NCBI RefSeq assembly: GCF_016809835.1
Contig: NZ_JAFBIL020000004.1
Span: 124,001-188,000 of the forward strand
Direction: 5' to 3'
DNA from: Massilia soli
Lineage (GTDB): Bacteria; Pseudomonadota; Gammaproteobacteria; Burkholderiales; Burkholderiaceae_D
DNA length: 64,000 bases
The position numbers were made by a program, and so were the translations under genes. Numbering within the stretch: position 1 is the stretch's first letter; the number at the start of each line of letters is the position of its first letter. Positions 20,629 through 30,015 of the stretch are shown here, in pieces. The notes beneath the pieces were generated by a model that saw only the letters and a list, made by a program, of their open reading frames with translations, made no database searches and had not been told where the DNA came from.

Positions 20629-22674
20629 TTATGAGGCCTTGGGCTCCGGTTCTGGATCGGTCGTCACAACGGCGACAACGCCCTCCGCCTCCACCACTTC
20701 CTCAACCGCCGCCTCACCGGCATCCGGTCCTTCATCCTCTTCGAAGTCCATGTCCACTTCGGCCGGCGCCACCGCCGCCACCTCCAGCAGGCGCGCCTCG
20801 ATCGACAAATCGACTTCATCCCAGCGCAGGATATCGATCTTGACCTGCGCGCCGCGCGCCACCTGCGGCATGCCCGGCAAACGGATAATCAGCGGAATAT
20901 CGACCAGCCGCAGTACTTCGTCCTTCAGCACCACGGCATCAACCTGGCGCGCCTCTTCCTGGCCCAGCCAGCGCAGGCACCAGTAGCGTTCCATGTTTTG
21001 CTGATGGTCGTTGTAGGCGGCATAGGCGGCGTCAAACGCCGACACGATCGCAAACAGGTTGGCATCGCGCGGCTTGAACGGGGCCACCAGCGGCGCCGTG
21101 ACGCCATGCTCGGCGCAGGCGATGATCTGCCACTGGTTGACCAGGTCGGTATAGCGGCGCAGCGGCGAGGTGCTCCACGCGTACTGGTCGACGCCGAGGC
21201 CCTGGTGCGGCGCCGCGTGGGTGACCATCCTGACCTGCATCTTGGCCGCCCAGCCAGCGCCGGTGCCGCCGCCTTGCGAGCGGTAGATGCCAGGCACGCC
21301 GCTGTCGTGCAGCAGCTTGCCCCAGGTGCTGTTGGCGAAGATCATCAGCTCGGCGACGATCTTGTCGAGCGGCGCACCGCGCTTGCGGCGCACCACCGAC
21401 ACCACGTCGTCGTCGACATAAAAGTTGAAGTCGACCCGGTTGTTCTGCTCGGGCTTCAGGCCAAAGCCTTCGCGCTTCTTCATGCGCCCTTCTTCAAGCT
21501 GCAGCGCCCATTTCCACAGCAGCGCCAGTTCCGGCTTGTGCGGGTACTCGCCCTCGCCGCTGGCCAGCGTTTCCTCGTTGACCAGGTCATCGAGGTCGTT
21601 GTGGCGCAGGTTGCTCTTGATCGGCACCAGCTCGGCGCGCGTGACGGTCGATATCACCGACCAGTCGGACGGGTTCAGGGTGGCGTACAGCGACACCGCC
21701 GGGCAGTTCTTGCCCTCGGCGAGCGTGAAGGCGTTGACGATATCGTCCGGCAGCATGGTGATTTTATCGCCCGGCATATAGACGGTCGACATGCGCGCGC
21801 GCGCCATCTTGTCGATCGCGTCGTCCGGCTTGACGCCCAGGCCTGGCGCGGCGATGTGGATACCCACCACCACCGAGCCATCGTCGAGTGTACGTACCGA
21901 GAACGCGTCGTCGATCTCGGTCGTGGTGACGTCGTCGATCGAGAACGCGGCCACGTCGGCCAGCGGCAGGTTGCCAGGCGCGGACGGCGCCGGCACCGCC
22001 GGGAAGCCGGCGCCGCGCGGGAAGTTCTCGAACAGGAAACGCGCCATGTGCAGGTCTTTTGGCGAAGCGATGCCGCCAACCTGCAGCATCAGCCGCTGCG
22101 GCGTGGTGTGCAGTTCGTCGGCGGCCGCTTCCAGCGCCTTGAATTCGATGGTGTTCTTGTCCGGCTTGAACAGCAGCTGGTTGACCATCGGCTGCATCTG
22201 CTGCGGCAGCGTGCCGGCCTTGAGTTCATCGACGTAGGCAGCCTGGATCACCAGCTGCTGCTTCTTTTTCTCGATGCCGGCCTGCGCCGCGCGCAGCGCC
22301 TGCTCGGGCGCGGCCTTGTAGCGCCCGCGGCCCTTTTTGTAGAAGTAGATCGGCGCGCCATGCAGCGCCAAGATCAGCCCGGCCGCTTCGACCGGCAGCG
22401 GCGGATGGCCGAAGTATTCGGCGCCCAGCTCGGCAAAGCCGAATTCTTCCTGGCCCGCGACCTCCCATAAGAATTCGAGATCGGCGTCCTGCGCCACGAC
22501 CTTGGCCTGGTCGATCAGTTCTGACGGGGTTGGCTTTTCGAACTGCAGCAGCACGTCCTTGGCCTTGACCTTGCTGCGCTTGCCGCTGGCCAGTTCAACC
22601 TGGTAGGCCTCGCCCGCCTGGGACAGCACGCTGCCGGCCTTGAAATCGCCCGACTCTTCGAAGAATACGTTCAT
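20629..22674 (-). CDS. RNB-domain exoribonuclease (RNase II/R family)
   Basis: 681 aa. The catalytic RNB domain is clear: FSIDDVTTTEIDDAFSVRTLDDG with the metal-binding aspartates, VGIHIAAPGLGVKPD, RARMSTVYMPGDKITMLPD and the late RNA-binding motif DQYAWSTSPLRRYTDLVNQWQ. A short N-terminal OB-like region and a C-terminal S1-like part flank it. The last 35 residues are very acidic (VDMDFEEDEGPDAGE), which is unusual for E. coli RNase II. It should degrade RNA 3' to 5'. Shorter than RNase R (about 800 aa), so an RNase II-like assignment is preferred. Follows ubiC within 10 bp. Confidence 0.93.
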   Translation of the reverse strand: MNVFFEESGDFKAGSVLSQAGEAYQVELASGKRSKVKAKDVLLQFEKPTPSELIDQAKVVAQDADLEFLWEVAGQEEFGFAELGAEYFGHPPLPVEAAGLILALHGAPIYFYKKGRGRYKAAPEQALRAAQAGIEKKKQQLVIQAAYVDELKAGTLPQQMQPMVNQLLFKPDKNTIEFKALEAAADELHTTPQRLMLQVGGIASPKDLHMARFLFENFPRGAGFPAVPAPSAPGNLPLADVAAFSIDDVTTTEIDDAFSVRTLDDGSVVVGIHIAAPGLGVKPDDAIDKMARARMSTVYMPGDKITMLPDDIVNAFTLAEGKNCPAVSLYATLNPSDWSVISTVTRAELVPIKSNLRHNDLDDLVNEETLASGEGEYPHKPELALLWKWALQLEEGRMKKREGFGLKPEQNNRVDFNFYVDDDVVSVVRRKRGAPLDKIVAELMIFANSTWGKLLHDSGVPGIYRSQGGGTGAGWAAKMQVRMVTHAAPHQGLGVDQYAWSTSPLRRYTDLVNQWQIIACAEHGVTAPLVAPFKPRDANLFAIVSAFDAAYAAYNDHQQNMERYWCLRWLGQEEARQVDAVVLKDEVLRLVDIPLIIRLPGMPQVARGAQVKIDILRWDEVDLSIEARLLEVAAVAPAEVDMDFEEDEGPDAGEAAVEEVVEAEGVVAVVTTDPEPEPKAS

Positions 22675-22682
22675 GATGCCTT

Positions 22683-23255
22683 TTATTTATAGTGTGTATT
22701 GGGCGCCAGACTGGTCACCGGGGGCAGGAACACCTCGGTCACCAGCAGCGTTCCATTGCGGCGCCGGTACAAGCAGCGGCGCGCATAGTAAACAGGGTCG
22801 TCCATCGCTCCCAGCACCGCGCGCGCGCGTTCGAGCAGCGGATGGCCGGCGCGTATCCGCGCAAATTCAAGTTCGCCGCGCGTCACCAGCGGGTCATAAA
22901 ACAGGGTGCTGCCAAGCGAGCGCTCGCCCAGCGCCGAGAACAGCGGCCAGTCGGCCGCGGTGCTCGATGCCGGCACCACCGTGTGCGCGAACACCACCGG
23001 CACGCCGTCGCAACGCAGCAGCACTTCGCGTTCCCACACCCGGCCCGGCCGCTGCATGCCGATCGCGCGCGCTTCGTCGGCCAGGCACAGGCCGGAGCTC
23101 TGGTGCAGGCGCTGCACGCGGAACGCTTCGCTATGCGCGATCAGGCGCGCCGTCAGCGAGCCTTGCGTGGCGAGCCATCCGCGCACGTCCGCAGGCGCGG
23201 CGACGCCATTGATGTGCCGGTGCCAGGTGGCCCGGCGCAGCGAACCGCTCCTCAC
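22683..23255 (-). CDS. ubiC: Chorismate--pyruvate lyase (UbiC)
   Basis: 190 aa. Family features include WLATQGSLTARLIAHSEAFRVQRLHQ, RVWEREVLLRCDGVPVVFAHTVVP with the product-binding Arg, LGSTLFYDP and the ending YYARRCLYRRRNGTLLVTEVFLP. It converts chorismate to 4-hydroxybenzoate plus pyruvate, the first step of ubiquinone biosynthesis. It overlaps yqiA by 4 bp (ATGA type) and is followed at once by the RNase II gene. Sequence identity to E. coli UbiC looks modest, but the pattern of motifs and the length agree. Confidence 0.9.
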   Translation of the reverse strand: MRSGSLRRATWHRHINGVAAPADVRGWLATQGSLTARLIAHSEAFRVQRLHQSSGLCLADEARAIGMQRPGRVWEREVLLRCDGVPVVFAHTVVPASSTAADWPLFSALGERSLGSTLFYDPLVTRGELEFARIRAGHPLLERARAVLGAMDDPVYYARRCLYRRRNGTLLVTEVFLPPVTSLAPNTHYK

Positions 23256-23845
23256 CTGGCCGCTTCCGCCAGGCAGAAATCGAGCACTTCGTCCACATAC
23301 TGGGCAAACTCGGGAATCGCGTGGTCGCTGCCGTCGATGACATGCTGCTGCGCGCCTTCATAGTGCGCCACCATACCGCGGTAATCCAGCACCTCGTCGC
23401 CGGTCGCCGCGAGCAGGAAATAGCGTTCCGGCCGCGTAATCCGGTCGACCTTCAGCTCACGCAGCTCGTCGATGTACTCGCGCTTGAATTCGAACGGCTT
23501 GTCCGAATGGTACTCCGTGGTGACGCCGACATGCTGTTCCAGATTCACGAGCGGATCGACTGCGGGGTTCAGCAGCGCGGCGCGGCAGCCAAGCCGCTCG
23601 GCCAGCCAGGTCGCGTAAAAGCCGCCCAGCGACGAACCGATCACGGACAACTGGCTGGCCGGGTAGCGTTCGACCAGCGTCAGTACCAGCGCCATCGCCT
23701 CCTTGGGCGACGCCGGCAGCTGCGGGCAGATCAGCTCATTGGCACGGCCGCGCTCTTTCATCCGCTCGCCGACCACGCGCGCCTTGAACGAGCGCGGCGA
23801 AGAGCGGAATCCGTGCAAATACAAAACGTGCGCTTTGGCGGTCAT
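23252..23845 (-). CDS. YqiA/YcfP-family alpha/beta hydrolase (esterase)
   Basis: 197 aa. Starts VLYLHGFRSSPRSFKARVVGERM, the YqiA hallmark oxyanion-hole region, with nucleophile Ser in VIGSSLGGFYATWLAERLG and a late Asp/His pair in LAATGDEVLDYR and DGSDHAIPEFAQYVDE. YqiA proteins hydrolyse small acyl esters in vitro; the physiological substrate is unknown. It overlaps both neighbours by 4 bp: mpl upstream and ubiC downstream, so the three are probably co-translated. Confidence 0.9.
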   Translation of the reverse strand: MTAKAHVLYLHGFRSSPRSFKARVVGERMKERGRANELICPQLPASPKEAMALVLTLVERYPASQLSVIGSSLGGFYATWLAERLGCRAALLNPAVDPLVNLEQHVGVTTEYHSDKPFEFKREYIDELRELKVDRITRPERYFLLAATGDEVLDYRGMVAHYEGAQQHVIDGSDHAIPEFAQYVDEVLDFCLAEAAR

Positions 23846-25206
23846 GCCAGCGCTTCCAGCAGCTTCTGGTGGATGCCGCCGAAGCCGCCGTTGCTCATCA
23901 CGAGAATGTGGTCGCCCGGCTGGGCAGCGTCGACAATCGCCTTGAGCAGGAAGTCGAGCTGGTCGAAGCTGTGCGCGATCGCGCCGAGCGGTTTCAACGA
24001 GTCGGCCAGGCTCCAGCCCAGCGCCTGCTGGCTGCCGAAGCCGAACACCAGGTCGGCGTCTTTCAGGCTGCCCGGCAGCGCGTCCTTCATCGCGCCCAGC
24101 TTCATGGTGTTCGAGCGCGGCTCGAGCACCGCCAGGATACGCCCGCTGGTGCCAAGCTTCTGGCGCAGTCCGCCGACGGTGGTGGCGATCGCAGTCGGGT
24201 GGTGGGCAAAGTCGTCGTATACAGTAATGCCGTTGACGACGCCGCGCACTTCCATGCGGCGCTTGACGCTTTCAAAGCGGGCCAGCGATTCGGCAGCCTG
24301 GGCTGGCGGCACGCCGACATTGCGGGCCGCGGCAATCGCAGCCAGCGCGTTCGAGCGGTTGTGCTTACCGGTCAGCCCCCAGTTGACGGTGCCGACGACT
24401 TCACCATTGAACAAGACGTCGAAGCCGTCCGACGGGTGTTCGGCCATGGTCCAGTTGACGCCGTCGGAACCGCCGAACGATTCCTGGTCGCTCCAGCAGC
24501 CGCGCTTCATCACGCGGGCAATCGATGCCTCATCGCCGTTGACGACCAGGCGGCCGACACCCGGCACGGTACGCACCAGGTGATGGAACTGGGTTTCGAT
24601 GGCGCCGATGTCCGGGAAGATGTCGGCATGGTCGTACTCGAGATTATTCAGTACCGCGGTCTTGGCGTGGTAGTGGACGAACTTGCTGCGCTTGTCGAAG
24701 AAGGCGGTGTCGTACTCGTCGGCCTCGATGACGAAGAAGTCCGATGGCGTGGCGCCTTGCAGGCGCGCCGAAATGCCGAAGTTCATCGGGACGCCGCCGA
24801 TCAGGAAGCCCGGCGAATAGCCGGCATCTTCAAGGATCCAGGCCAGCATCGCCGAGGTGGTGGTCTTGCCATGCGTACCGGCCACGGCCAGGACCCATTT
24901 GTCGCGCAGGATATGTTCGCCGATCCACTGCGGACCGGATACATACGGCAGGCTCTTGTTCAGTATCTCTTCGATCAGCGGGTTGCCGCGCGAGACGACG
25001 TTGCCGATCACGTACAGGTCGGGGTTCAGCTGGGTTTGCTCCGGGCCGAAACCGGTGATCAGCTCGATGCCTTGCGCTTCGAGCTGGGTGCTCATCGGCG
25101 GATAGACGTTGGCATCGCAGCCGGTCACCTTGTGGCCCGCCTCTTTTGCCAAAACAGCAAGGCCGCCCATGAAGGTGCCGCAAATACCGAGGATGTGAAT
25201 ATGCAT
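23842..25206 (-). CDS. mpl: UDP-N-acetylmuramate:L-alanyl-gamma-D-glutamyl-meso-diaminopimelate ligase
   Basis: 454 aa starting MHIHILGICGTFMGGLAVLAKEAGH, which is the Mpl N-terminus. The Mur ligase ATP loop VAGTHGKTTTSAMLAWILE is near residue 110, followed by VIEADEYDTAFFDKRSKF and the C-terminal VYDDFAHHPTAI and VLEPRSNTMKLG. It attaches recovered murein tripeptide to UDP-MurNAc in cell-wall recycling. The frame extends 16 codons upstream, but MHIHILG is the family start. First gene of the minus-strand run down to mtgA. It diverges from the unknown gene at 25289. Confidence 0.97.
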   Translation of the reverse strand: MHIHILGICGTFMGGLAVLAKEAGHKVTGCDANVYPPMSTQLEAQGIELITGFGPEQTQLNPDLYVIGNVVSRGNPLIEEILNKSLPYVSGPQWIGEHILRDKWVLAVAGTHGKTTTSAMLAWILEDAGYSPGFLIGGVPMNFGISARLQGATPSDFFVIEADEYDTAFFDKRSKFVHYHAKTAVLNNLEYDHADIFPDIGAIETQFHHLVRTVPGVGRLVVNGDEASIARVMKRGCWSDQESFGGSDGVNWTMAEHPSDGFDVLFNGEVVGTVNWGLTGKHNRSNALAAIAAARNVGVPPAQAAESLARFESVKRRMEVRGVVNGITVYDDFAHHPTAIATTVGGLRQKLGTSGRILAVLEPRSNTMKLGAMKDALPGSLKDADLVFGFGSQQALGWSLADSLKPLGAIAHSFDQLDFLLKAIVDAAQPGDHILVMSNGGFGGIHQKLLEALA

Positions 25207-25288
25207 GGTTGTGTTGTGTTGGCAAAAGTCGGAATACGCGATTTTACCCGACACGGTGGCATTTTCCGTTCAAGAGTATGATCTTGTC

Positions 25289-25918
25289 ATGATGCCTAAC
25301 CAGAACGACGATCTCCAGCAGTTGCGCTCGCAAATTGCTGCCGTCGCCGCGCGCATGATTGCGCAAGACGGCGCCGACTACGCCACTGCCAAGCGCAAGG
25401 CCGCCACCCAGGTCCTGGGCGACGAGCGGCCCGCTGCCAACCTGATGCCCGACAACTTCCAGGTCGAGGAAGAAGTCCGCCAGTACATTGCCCTGTTCCA
25501 GTCCGCCACCCAGCCGGCCCGCCTGCGCGAGTTGCGCGAGACTGCGCTGCAGGTAATGCAGGCGTTATCGCCGTTCTCGCCCTACCTGACCGGCGCGGTA
25601 CTCAACGGTACAGCCGGAGAGCATGACGATATTCATTTACAATTGTTTGTTGAGAGTCCGAAGGATGTCGAGATCTTCTTGTTGAATCGCGACGTCGATA
25701 TCGAGCTTTCCGAGACCCCGCACTTCAAGGGCGCCCGCCATGACCCGGTCGAGACCATCAGTTTCATGTGGCGCCGCGAAGGCGTGCATGTGGAAGTGTA
25801 TGACCTGAACGACCTGCGCGGCGCGCTCAAGCCGCGCGCCGACGGTCGCCCGCAGCGCGCCGACATCGACACGGTGCGCGCGCTGATTGAAGCTTCACCC
25901 GACTTGAATGAACCCTAA
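25289..25918 (+). CDS. Uncharacterised 209-aa protein, possibly nucleotidyltransferase-like
   Basis: Starts MMPNQNDDLQQLRSQIAAVAARM. An N-terminal helical half (residues 1-90) is followed by a segment LTGAVLNGTAGEHDDIHLQLF that loosely resembles the minimal nucleotidyltransferase core (Gly-Thr..Gly, then spaced Asp residues), and then FLLNRDVDIELSE and FMWRREGVHVEVYDL. The resemblance is weak and I do not assign a function. It is divergent from mpl and its TAA stop abuts the ATG of the tlpA-like gene with no gap, so the two proteins are probably made together. Codon use matches the neighbours. Confidence 0.8.
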   Translation: MMPNQNDDLQQLRSQIAAVAARMIAQDGADYATAKRKAATQVLGDERPAANLMPDNFQVEEEVRQYIALFQSATQPARLRELRETALQVMQALSPFSPYLTGAVLNGTAGEHDDIHLQLFVESPKDVEIFLLNRDVDIELSETPHFKGARHDPVETISFMWRREGVHVEVYDLNDLRGALKPRADGRPQRADIDTVRALIEASPDLNEP

Positions 25919-26482
25919 ATGATCAACAAGAAAAACCTGCTCTTCTACATTATCATCGCCGCCACCTTTGCCGCCATGGGCGCTTATGTCGGCGTGCATA
26001 AAAAGCAAGCTGACCCGATCACCACCAAGATTGCGCCGACCGATGGCCGCCCGCATACGCCGGTGTCGGCCTTGTTCGCCGAAACCATGAACGATTCGCA
26101 AGGCGCCAGCCAGGCGCTGGCCCAATGGAAAGGCAAGGCGCTGGTGGTGAACTTCTGGGCGCCGTGGTGCGCACCCTGCGTCGAAGAAATGCCGGAGCTC
26201 GATGAGCTGGCCAAGGAAAGCGTCAAGAAGAACATCAACATCATCGGCATCGGCATCGATTCGCCTGCCAACATTGCCCAATTTGCCGAGAAATTCAAGA
26301 TCTCCTACCCGCTATATGTCTCCGGCTTGCGCGGAACCGAACTGGCGCGTGAATTCGGCAACGCCAGCGGTGGCTTGCCGTACACTGTACTGATCGGTCC
26401 GGATGGTCAGGTCCGCAAGACTTATCTGGGCCGCCTGAAATTTGCCGAGCTCAAGGCAGACCTGGCGGCACTGGGCCTTTAA
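25919..26482 (+). CDS. TlpA-family membrane-anchored thiol:disulfide oxidoreductase
   Basis: 187 aa. An N-terminal uncleaved anchor (LLFYIIIAATFAAMGAYVGV, residues 7-26) puts a thioredoxin-fold domain in the periplasm. The redox motif is WAPWCAPC with Cys84 and Cys87, followed by the family cis-Pro region SGGLPYTVLIGPDGQV. It likely reduces disulfides in a target such as apocytochrome c or an oxidase assembly factor. The start codon follows directly on the stop of the unknown gene. Which of TlpA, ResA or DsbE it is cannot be decided from sequence. Confidence 0.92.
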   Translation: MINKKNLLFYIIIAATFAAMGAYVGVHKKQADPITTKIAPTDGRPHTPVSALFAETMNDSQGASQALAQWKGKALVVNFWAPWCAPCVEEMPELDELAKESVKKNINIIGIGIDSPANIAQFAEKFKISYPLYVSGLRGTELAREFGNASGGLPYTVLIGPDGQVRKTYLGRLKFAELKADLAALGL

Positions 26483-26581
26483 ACGCACGACCGTACCATT
26501 TCAGAAGGGCATTATTTTCCCTTGCCAATGCCCATCGTTGGCGGCAAAATGCCAGACTTTCGCGGAAAACGACCTTTAACT

Positions 26582-27019
26582 ATGGCAAAAAAGCTACTTC
26601 TGCTCAACGGACCCAACCTGAATTTGCTGGGAACCCGGGAGCCTGAGGTGTATGGCGCAGCGACCCTGGCCGACATCGAAAGCGCTGCAACAGCCCAGGC
26701 TGGCGCAGCGGGAGCGACGCTTACTTGCTTTCAAAGTAATCACGAAGGTGCGCTGATCGACCGTATTCACGCCGCTAAAACGGACGGCGTGGAGATGATC
26801 GTCATCAATCCGGGCGGACTGACCCACACCAGTGTCGCCTTGCGCGACGCCCTGGCGGGCGTGGCGATTCCCTTTGTCGAGGTGCATATCTCAAATATCT
26901 ACCAACGCGAAGAGTTTCGTCACCACTCATTCTTGTCAGCAATCGCGCAGGGAACGATCTGCGGCCTGGGCACGGATGGATATCGCCTTGCCATCGACTT
27001 TGCCCTTAAAAAGCGTTAA
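26582..27019 (+). CDS. aroQ: Type II 3-dehydroquinate dehydratase
   Basis: 145 aa, the normal length. [20 protein letters not shown] contains catalytic Arg19 and Tyr24; [31 protein letters not shown] and [20 protein letters not shown] complete the active site. It dehydrates 3-dehydroquinate to 3-dehydroshikimate. The start is the ATG at 26582; the open frame upstream (from 26522) does not match the family. It precedes accB, the order common in betaproteobacteria. Confidence 0.97.
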   Translation: MAKKLLLLNGPNLNLLGTREPEVYGAATLADIESAATAQAGAAGATLTCFQSNHEGALIDRIHAAKTDGVEMIVINPGGLTHTSVALRDALAGVAIPFVEVHISNIYQREEFRHHSFLSAIAQGTICGLGTDGYRLAIDFALKKR

Positions 27020-27107
27020 TCTTCGTCATCTTCACGCATTTGCGCGAGCGGCCCGATCCGGCAGCATCGCATACTCTTAATTACACAATAATTCCAAGGG
27101 GTTTCAC

Positions 27108-27572
27108 ATGGATTTACGAAAACTCAAGACATTGATCGACCTCGTTGCCGAGTCGGACATCGCCGAACTCGAAGTGACTGAGGGCGAGAGCAAAGTACGC
27201 ATCGTCAAGTCGTCCGCAAACCCGCAAGGCCAAATGGTAATGATGCAGCCGCAGCAAATGCAGCAGCAATACTCGGCGCCAATGCACGCCAGCGCGCCGG
27301 TCGAAGCCGCCGCAGCGCCGGTTGCCGCCGTTGAAACTGGCCACATCGTCAAGTCGCCAATGGTTGGCACCTTCTACCGTTCGTCCGCCCCAGGCGCGGC
27401 AGCGTTCGTTGAAGTCGGTTCCACCATCAAGGAAGGCGAAACCCTCTGCATCATCGAAGCGATGAAGCTCCTGAATGAAATCGATGCCGACGTTTCCGGC
27501 ACCGTGACCAAGATCCTGGTCGAGAATGGCCAGCCAGTCGAATTCGGCCAGCCATTGTTTGTGATCGGCTAA
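27108..27572 (+). CDS. accB: Biotin carboxyl carrier protein of acetyl-CoA carboxylase
   Basis: 154 aa. An N-terminal helical domain ([23 protein letters not shown]-type), a Gln/Met/Pro-rich linker at about residues 40-75, and the C-terminal biotinyl domain with the target Lys120 in [12 protein letters not shown]. It carries biotin between AccC and the carboxyltransferase in malonyl-CoA synthesis. AGGGG lies about nine bases before the ATG. Probably cotranscribed with accC 91 bp downstream. Confidence 0.97.
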   Translation: MDLRKLKTLIDLVAESDIAELEVTEGESKVRIVKSSANPQGQMVMMQPQQMQQQYSAPMHASAPVEAAAAPVAAVETGHIVKSPMVGTFYRSSAPGAAAFVEVGSTIKEGETLCIIEAMKLLNEIDADVSGTVTKILVENGQPVEFGQPLFVIG

Positions 27573-27663
27573 GGACAGCGCGTGCGGCACCCGGTGCCGC
27601 AGCCATCCTGGCGTTCCCATGTTGTTCCCGGCTTTGGCCGGCACTCACAGAAACACCGAACCT

Positions 27664-29064
27664 ATGTTTGAAAAAATCCTTATCGCCAACCGTGGTGAAA
27701 TCGCGCTACGCATCCAGCGCGCCTGCCGCGAGATGGGCATCAAGACGGTCGTCGTCCACTCGGAAGCTGACAAAGACGCAAAGTACGTCAAGCTGGCCGA
27801 CGAATCGGTCTGCATCGGCCCTGCGCAATCGGCGCTGAGCTATCTGAACATGCCGGCCATTATCAGTGCCGCCGAAGTCACCGACGCCGAAGCGATCCAC
27901 CCGGGTTATGGCTTCCTGTCCGAGAACGCCGACTTCGCCGAACGCGTTGAAAAATCCGGCTTCGTCTTCATTGGCCCGCGTTCCGAATCGATCCGCCTGA
28001 TGGGCGACAAGGTCTCGGCCAAGCAGGCGATGATCCGTACCGGCGTGCCATGCGTGCCCGGTTCGGAAGGCGCGCTGCCGGACGACCCGAAAGAAATCAT
28101 TCAGATCGCCCGCAAGGTCGGCTATCCGGTCATCATCAAGGCGGCCGGCGGCGGCGGCGGACGCGGCATGCGCGTGGTGCATACCGAAGCTGCGCTGCTG
28201 AACGCGGTCGCGATGACCAAGACCGAAGCTGGTACCGCTTTCGGCAATCCTGAAGTCTATATGGAGAAATACCTGGAGAATCCTCGCCACATCGAGATCC
28301 AGGTCCTCGCCGACGAACACAAGCAAGCTGTCTGGCTCGGCGAACGCGACTGCTCGATGCAGCGCCGCCACCAGAAGGTGATCGAAGAAGCGCCAGCGCC
28401 GGGCATCCCGCGCAAGCTGATCGAAAAGATCGGCGACCGCTGCGCCGAAGCCTGCCGCAAGATCGGCTACCGCGGCGCCGGCACGTTCGAGTTCCTGTAC
28501 GAGAACGGCGAGTTCTACTTCATCGAAATGAACACCCGCGTCCAGGTTGAGCATCCGGTCACCGAGATGATCACCGGGATCGACATCGTTCAAGAACAGA
28601 TCCGCATCGCCGCCGGCGAAAAGCTGCGCTTCAAGCAGCGCGACATCATGTTGTCGGGCCACGCGATCGAGTGCCGCATCAACGCGGAAGACCCGTTCAA
28701 GTTCACCCCGTCGCCTGGCCGCATCAATGCATGGCACCCACCGGGCGGCCCTGGCATCCGCGTTGACTCGCATTCGTACGCCGGCTACTACGTGCCGCCG
28801 CACTACGACTCGATGATCGGCAAGGTCATCGCCTACGGCGCTACCCGCGACCAGGCGATCCGCCGCATGCAGATCGCGCTGTCGGAAATGGTCGTCGAGG
28901 GTATTCTCACGAATATCCCGCTGCACCGCGAACTGATGGTCGACGCCCGCTTCATCGAGGGCGGCACGAACATTCACTACCTCGAGCAGAAGCTGGCCAA
29001 CAAGCCGGACCTGCCGAAGGCCGGCAGCATCGCCACCAAATCGGAAGTTAAGGCAGCAGTATGA
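27664..29064 (+). CDS. accC: Biotin carboxylase subunit of acetyl-CoA carboxylase
   Basis: 466 aa from [23 protein letters not shown]-grasp features: [20 protein letters not shown] near residue 160, [17 protein letters not shown], and [20 protein letters not shown]. Carboxylates the biotin on AccB using bicarbonate and ATP. About 15 residues longer than E. coli AccC at the C-terminus (a Lys/Ala tail ending SEVKAAV). An earlier in-frame start at 27619 adds residues that do not fit the family. Its stop overlaps the prmA start by 4 bp (ATGA). Confidence 0.97.
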   Translation: MFEKILIANRGEIALRIQRACREMGIKTVVVHSEADKDAKYVKLADESVCIGPAQSALSYLNMPAIISAAEVTDAEAIHPGYGFLSENADFAERVEKSGFVFIGPRSESIRLMGDKVSAKQAMIRTGVPCVPGSEGALPDDPKEIIQIARKVGYPVIIKAAGGGGGRGMRVVHTEAALLNAVAMTKTEAGTAFGNPEVYMEKYLENPRHIEIQVLADEHKQAVWLGERDCSMQRRHQKVIEEAPAPGIPRKLIEKIGDRCAEACRKIGYRGAGTFEFLYENGEFYFIEMNTRVQVEHPVTEMITGIDIVQEQIRIAAGEKLRFKQRDIMLSGHAIECRINAEDPFKFTPSPGRINAWHPPGGPGIRVDSHSYAGYYVPPHYDSMIGKVIAYGATRDQAIRRMQIALSEMVVEGILTNIPLHRELMVDARFIEGGTNIHYLEQKLANKPDLPKAGSIATKSEVKAAV

Positions 29065-30011
29065 GCTGGACCGAAGTCGTCATCGAGATCGCACGCGAAC
29101 ACGCAGAGGCACTGTCCGACGCCCTGATGGAAGCGGGTGCGCTGTCGGTCTCGGTGGAAGACGCCGATGAAGGCACCGACCAGGAAAAGCCGCTGTTTGG
29201 CGAACCTGGCATGGAGCCGGCCGAAGCGGCGTGGGAGCATAGCCGCGTGGTCGCGCTGACCGACGTCGACGCCGACCAGGCCGAAATCGTCGCGGAAGCC
29301 GCGGCTGCCATCAAGCTGGCCAGCGTGCCGTCGTTCACCACCCGCGCGGTGGCGGACGAGGACTGGGTACGCCTGACGCAGTCGCAGTTCGCACCTATCC
29401 ACATCGGCAAGAACATCTGGGTGGTCCCGAGCTGGCACGAAGCGCCGGATCCGGATGGCCTGATCCTCGAACTCGATCCGGGCCTGGCCTTCGGTACCGG
29501 CAGCCACCCGACCACCCGCCTGTGCATGGAATGGCTGGAGGCGCACCCAGCTCCCGGCAAGTCGGTGCTCGATTACGGCTGCGGCTCGGGAATCTTGGCG
29601 ATGGTCGCCAAAAAGATGGGCGCTGGCGACGTCGCCGGCGTCGATATCGATCCTCAGGCGATCGAGTCGGCCAAGGACAACGCAGAGCGTAACAACTGCG
29701 AGATCACCTACTACCTGCCGGACCAGCTGGCCACCGCCAAGCCGGACCACGCCAGCGGGCGCTTCGACACTGTCGTCGCGAACATCCTGTCGAGCCCATT
29801 GAAGCTGATGGCGCCGATGCTGGCTGGCCGCGTCGCTCCTGGCGGCGCACTGATCCTGTCGGGCGTGCTCGCGCGCCAGGCCGACGAAGTCGCCCAGGCT
29901 TACGCGCCATTCATCAAGCTGGGCGTCTGGGCGGAGCAGGACGGCTGGGTTGCCCTGCACGGCCGGATGGGAAGCGACACCGTACCGCCGGCACGTTCAC
30001 CTGCCGGGTAA
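29061..30011 (+). CDS. prmA: Ribosomal protein L11 methyltransferase
   Basis: 316 aa. N-terminal recognition domain ([22 protein letters not shown]), then a Rossmann methyltransferase with [17 protein letters not shown], the SAM loop [19 protein letters not shown] near residue 170, and [15 protein letters not shown]. PrmA trimethylates lysines and the N-terminus of L11. It overlaps accC by ATGA, an arrangement widespread in Beta- and Gammaproteobacteria. Confidence 0.96.
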   Translation: MSWTEVVIEIAREHAEALSDALMEAGALSVSVEDADEGTDQEKPLFGEPGMEPAEAAWEHSRVVALTDVDADQAEIVAEAAAAIKLASVPSFTTRAVADEDWVRLTQSQFAPIHIGKNIWVVPSWHEAPDPDGLILELDPGLAFGTGSHPTTRLCMEWLEAHPAPGKSVLDYGCGSGILAMVAKKMGAGDVAGVDIDPQAIESAKDNAERNNCEITYYLPDQLATAKPDHASGRFDTVVANILSSPLKLMAPMLAGRVAPGGALILSGVLARQADEVAQAYAPFIKLGVWAEQDGWVALHGRMGSDTVPPARSPAG

Positions 30012-30015
30012 AGGC

